Origin: Spirochaetota bacterium
GTDB taxonomy: Bacteria; Spirochaetota; UBA4802; JAFGJZ01
DNA: 5,851 nt
Reading direction: 5' to 3'
Assembly: GCA_023396615.1 (NCBI GenBank)
Contig: JAEWVM010000247.1
Location: forward strand, 1 to 5,851
Shown here: positions 5,149 through 5,851 of the stretch, one piece after another
How the letters are laid out: each line of letters begins with the position of its first letter
Position numbering within the stretch: the stretch's first letter is position 1
Notes under the pieces: generated by a model
Databases searched by the model: none
What the model was told of the DNA's origin: nothing
Seen by the model: the letters and a program-made list of their open reading frames with translations, nothing else
Program-made: the position numbers and the translations under genes

Positions 5149-5851
5149 ATGAAAAAAGTCGCCTTAGCAGTAATTCTTCTGTTTTCCATTACTCTTAAAG
5201 CCGAATTTCTTTATTTGAAAGACGGTCAGGTAATACAGGGTAAAATAATCTCGGAAGATGCAGAATCTTATACCGTTCAGACAAAATATCAGACAAGAAG
5301 AGTTAACCGCTCAGAAGTAACCAGAATAATGTACGGTGAACGCAAACTCGAAAGAATTTATCTTTTGATGCGTGACGGTACAAAAATGGACGGATACAAA
5401 GTCGATGAAGATGCAGAGAAAGTCCTCATAAGAGAAAAAGAAGATTCTCCCCGTGAAATCAGCATAAACAAAAAAGACATCAAACAGATGTCGCAGACAG
5501 AAATCATTCCGCTTAACCCTTCAATTAATGCAAGAGCCGGTATTTTTTATCCTATAAATTCCCAGGGATCAAAATTAAAGCCGACTATAGGCATTTATCT
5601 CGGCAGCAGCATGAATTTTCAGCTGATAAAAGACACAAGAATCAATTTCGAAACCGGATATGCCAAAAGCATGAGCAAGTACTCGGGGCTTTATATGCGA
5701 TTCATCCCTATTTCTGCGGGCATTGAAAAAAATATTAATTTCGGCAGATTAAACCTAAATCCCAAATTTACTCTTGGAGGAGTAATTCTTGATTATGATG
5801 ACGGCGAAACCGATCCACAGAGAGAATTCGCATTTATGACCGGTATGGGTT
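5149..5851 (+). CDS. Exported outer-membrane-like protein with two DGxxxxG modules (partial, runs off right edge)
   Basis: Open to the window end, with 234 codons visible. AGGA (5138-5141) lies 7 bases before the ATG. Residues 1-18 form a signal peptide (M-K-K, a hydrophobic core, then L-K-A before Glu19). Two modules follow at about 20-61 and 70-114, each with DGxxxxG (D25-G31 and D76-G82), related to the C-terminal module of the upstream FecR-like protein. From about residue 126 onward, alternating polar and hydrophobic strands, rich in Gly and aromatic residues and separated by short turns (for example R-I-N-F-E-T-G-Y-A and L-N-L-N-P-K-F-T-L-G-G), suggest an outer-membrane beta-barrel of the small opacity/OmpA-like type. 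No TonB box or plug domain is seen, so this is not a FecA-type receptor. It is probably a structural target or signal partner of the sigma/FecR pair. I do not recognise a specific family. Confidence 0.75.
   Translation, partial: MKKVALAVILLFSITLKAEFLYLKDGQVIQGKIISEDAESYTVQTKYQTRRVNRSEVTRIMYGERKLERIYLLMRDGTKMDGYKVDEDAEKVLIREKEDSPREISINKKDIKQMSQTEIIPLNPSINARAGIFYPINSQGSKLKPTIGIYLGSSMNFQLIKDTRINFETGYAKSMSKYSGLYMRFIPISAGIEKNINFGRLNLNPKFTLGGVILDYDDGETDPQREFAFMTGMG
5206..5331 (+). repeat. DGxxxxG module, copy B (exported protein)
   Basis: Encodes residues 20-61, with F-L-Y-L-K-D-G-Q-V-I-Q-G-K-I at the start and R-S-E-V-T-R-I at the end. It matches copy A in the position of DG, the second Gly, and the terminal acidic-hydrophobic turn. 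Confidence 0.6.
5356..5490 (+). repeat. DGxxxxG module, copy C (exported protein)
   Basis: Encodes residues 70-114, with Y-L-L-M-R-D-G-T-K-M-D-G-Y-K at the start and K-K-D-I-K-Q-M at the end. Its core shares the 11 bases ATGCGTGACGG exactly with copy A (5368-5378 and 4963-4973). Confidence 0.6.

Overview
The window looks like chromosomal DNA of a diderm (Gram-negative) bacterium with moderately AT-rich coding DNA and much more AT-rich spacers. A FecI/FecR-type sigma and membrane-protein pair followed by an exported beta-barrel-like protein points to an outer membrane. The style of the FecR-like protein and of the small GHKL-ATPase protein reminds me of spirochaetes, but that is a low-confidence impression. 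No mobile element, CRISPR array, tRNA or rRNA is visible.

The left half (about 1-3195, minus strand) is a tightly packed operon, read right to left: a TatD-family metal-dependent hydrolase/DNase, L-aspartate oxidase (NadB, first step of de novo NAD synthesis), a small stand-alone GHKL/HATPase-like protein of unknown function, and the first codons of an acylphosphatase that runs off the left edge. tatD and nadB are 15 bases apart. The last two junctions are stop/start overlaps of the TGATG type, so the four genes are probably co-transcribed.

The middle (about 3196-3409) is a very AT-rich divergent intergenic region. A perfect 12-bp inverted repeat (arms 3309-3320 and 3328-3339) sits at its centre. 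Each arm carries a TTGAAC hexamer pointing outwards, and each is followed at 17 or 18 bp by TATAAA, giving a near mirror-symmetric pair of sigma70-like promoters. A dimeric regulator on the palindrome would cover both -35 elements.

The right half (3410-5851, plus strand) is a regulatory locus laid out like fecI-fecR-fecA: an ECF-type sigma factor, a single-pass membrane FecR-domain protein overlapping it by 4 bp, and, after a short spacer with a GC-rich hairpin, a secreted protein with a beta-barrel-like C-terminal part that is cut by the window edge. The third gene does not look like a TonB-dependent receptor. The FecR-like protein ends in a small beta-rich module with a DGxxxxG signature, and the exported protein begins, after its signal peptide, with two more copies. 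Both proteins should expose these modules in the periplasm, so the shared module may physically link envelope sensor and outer-membrane partner. This is the most unusual element in the window.
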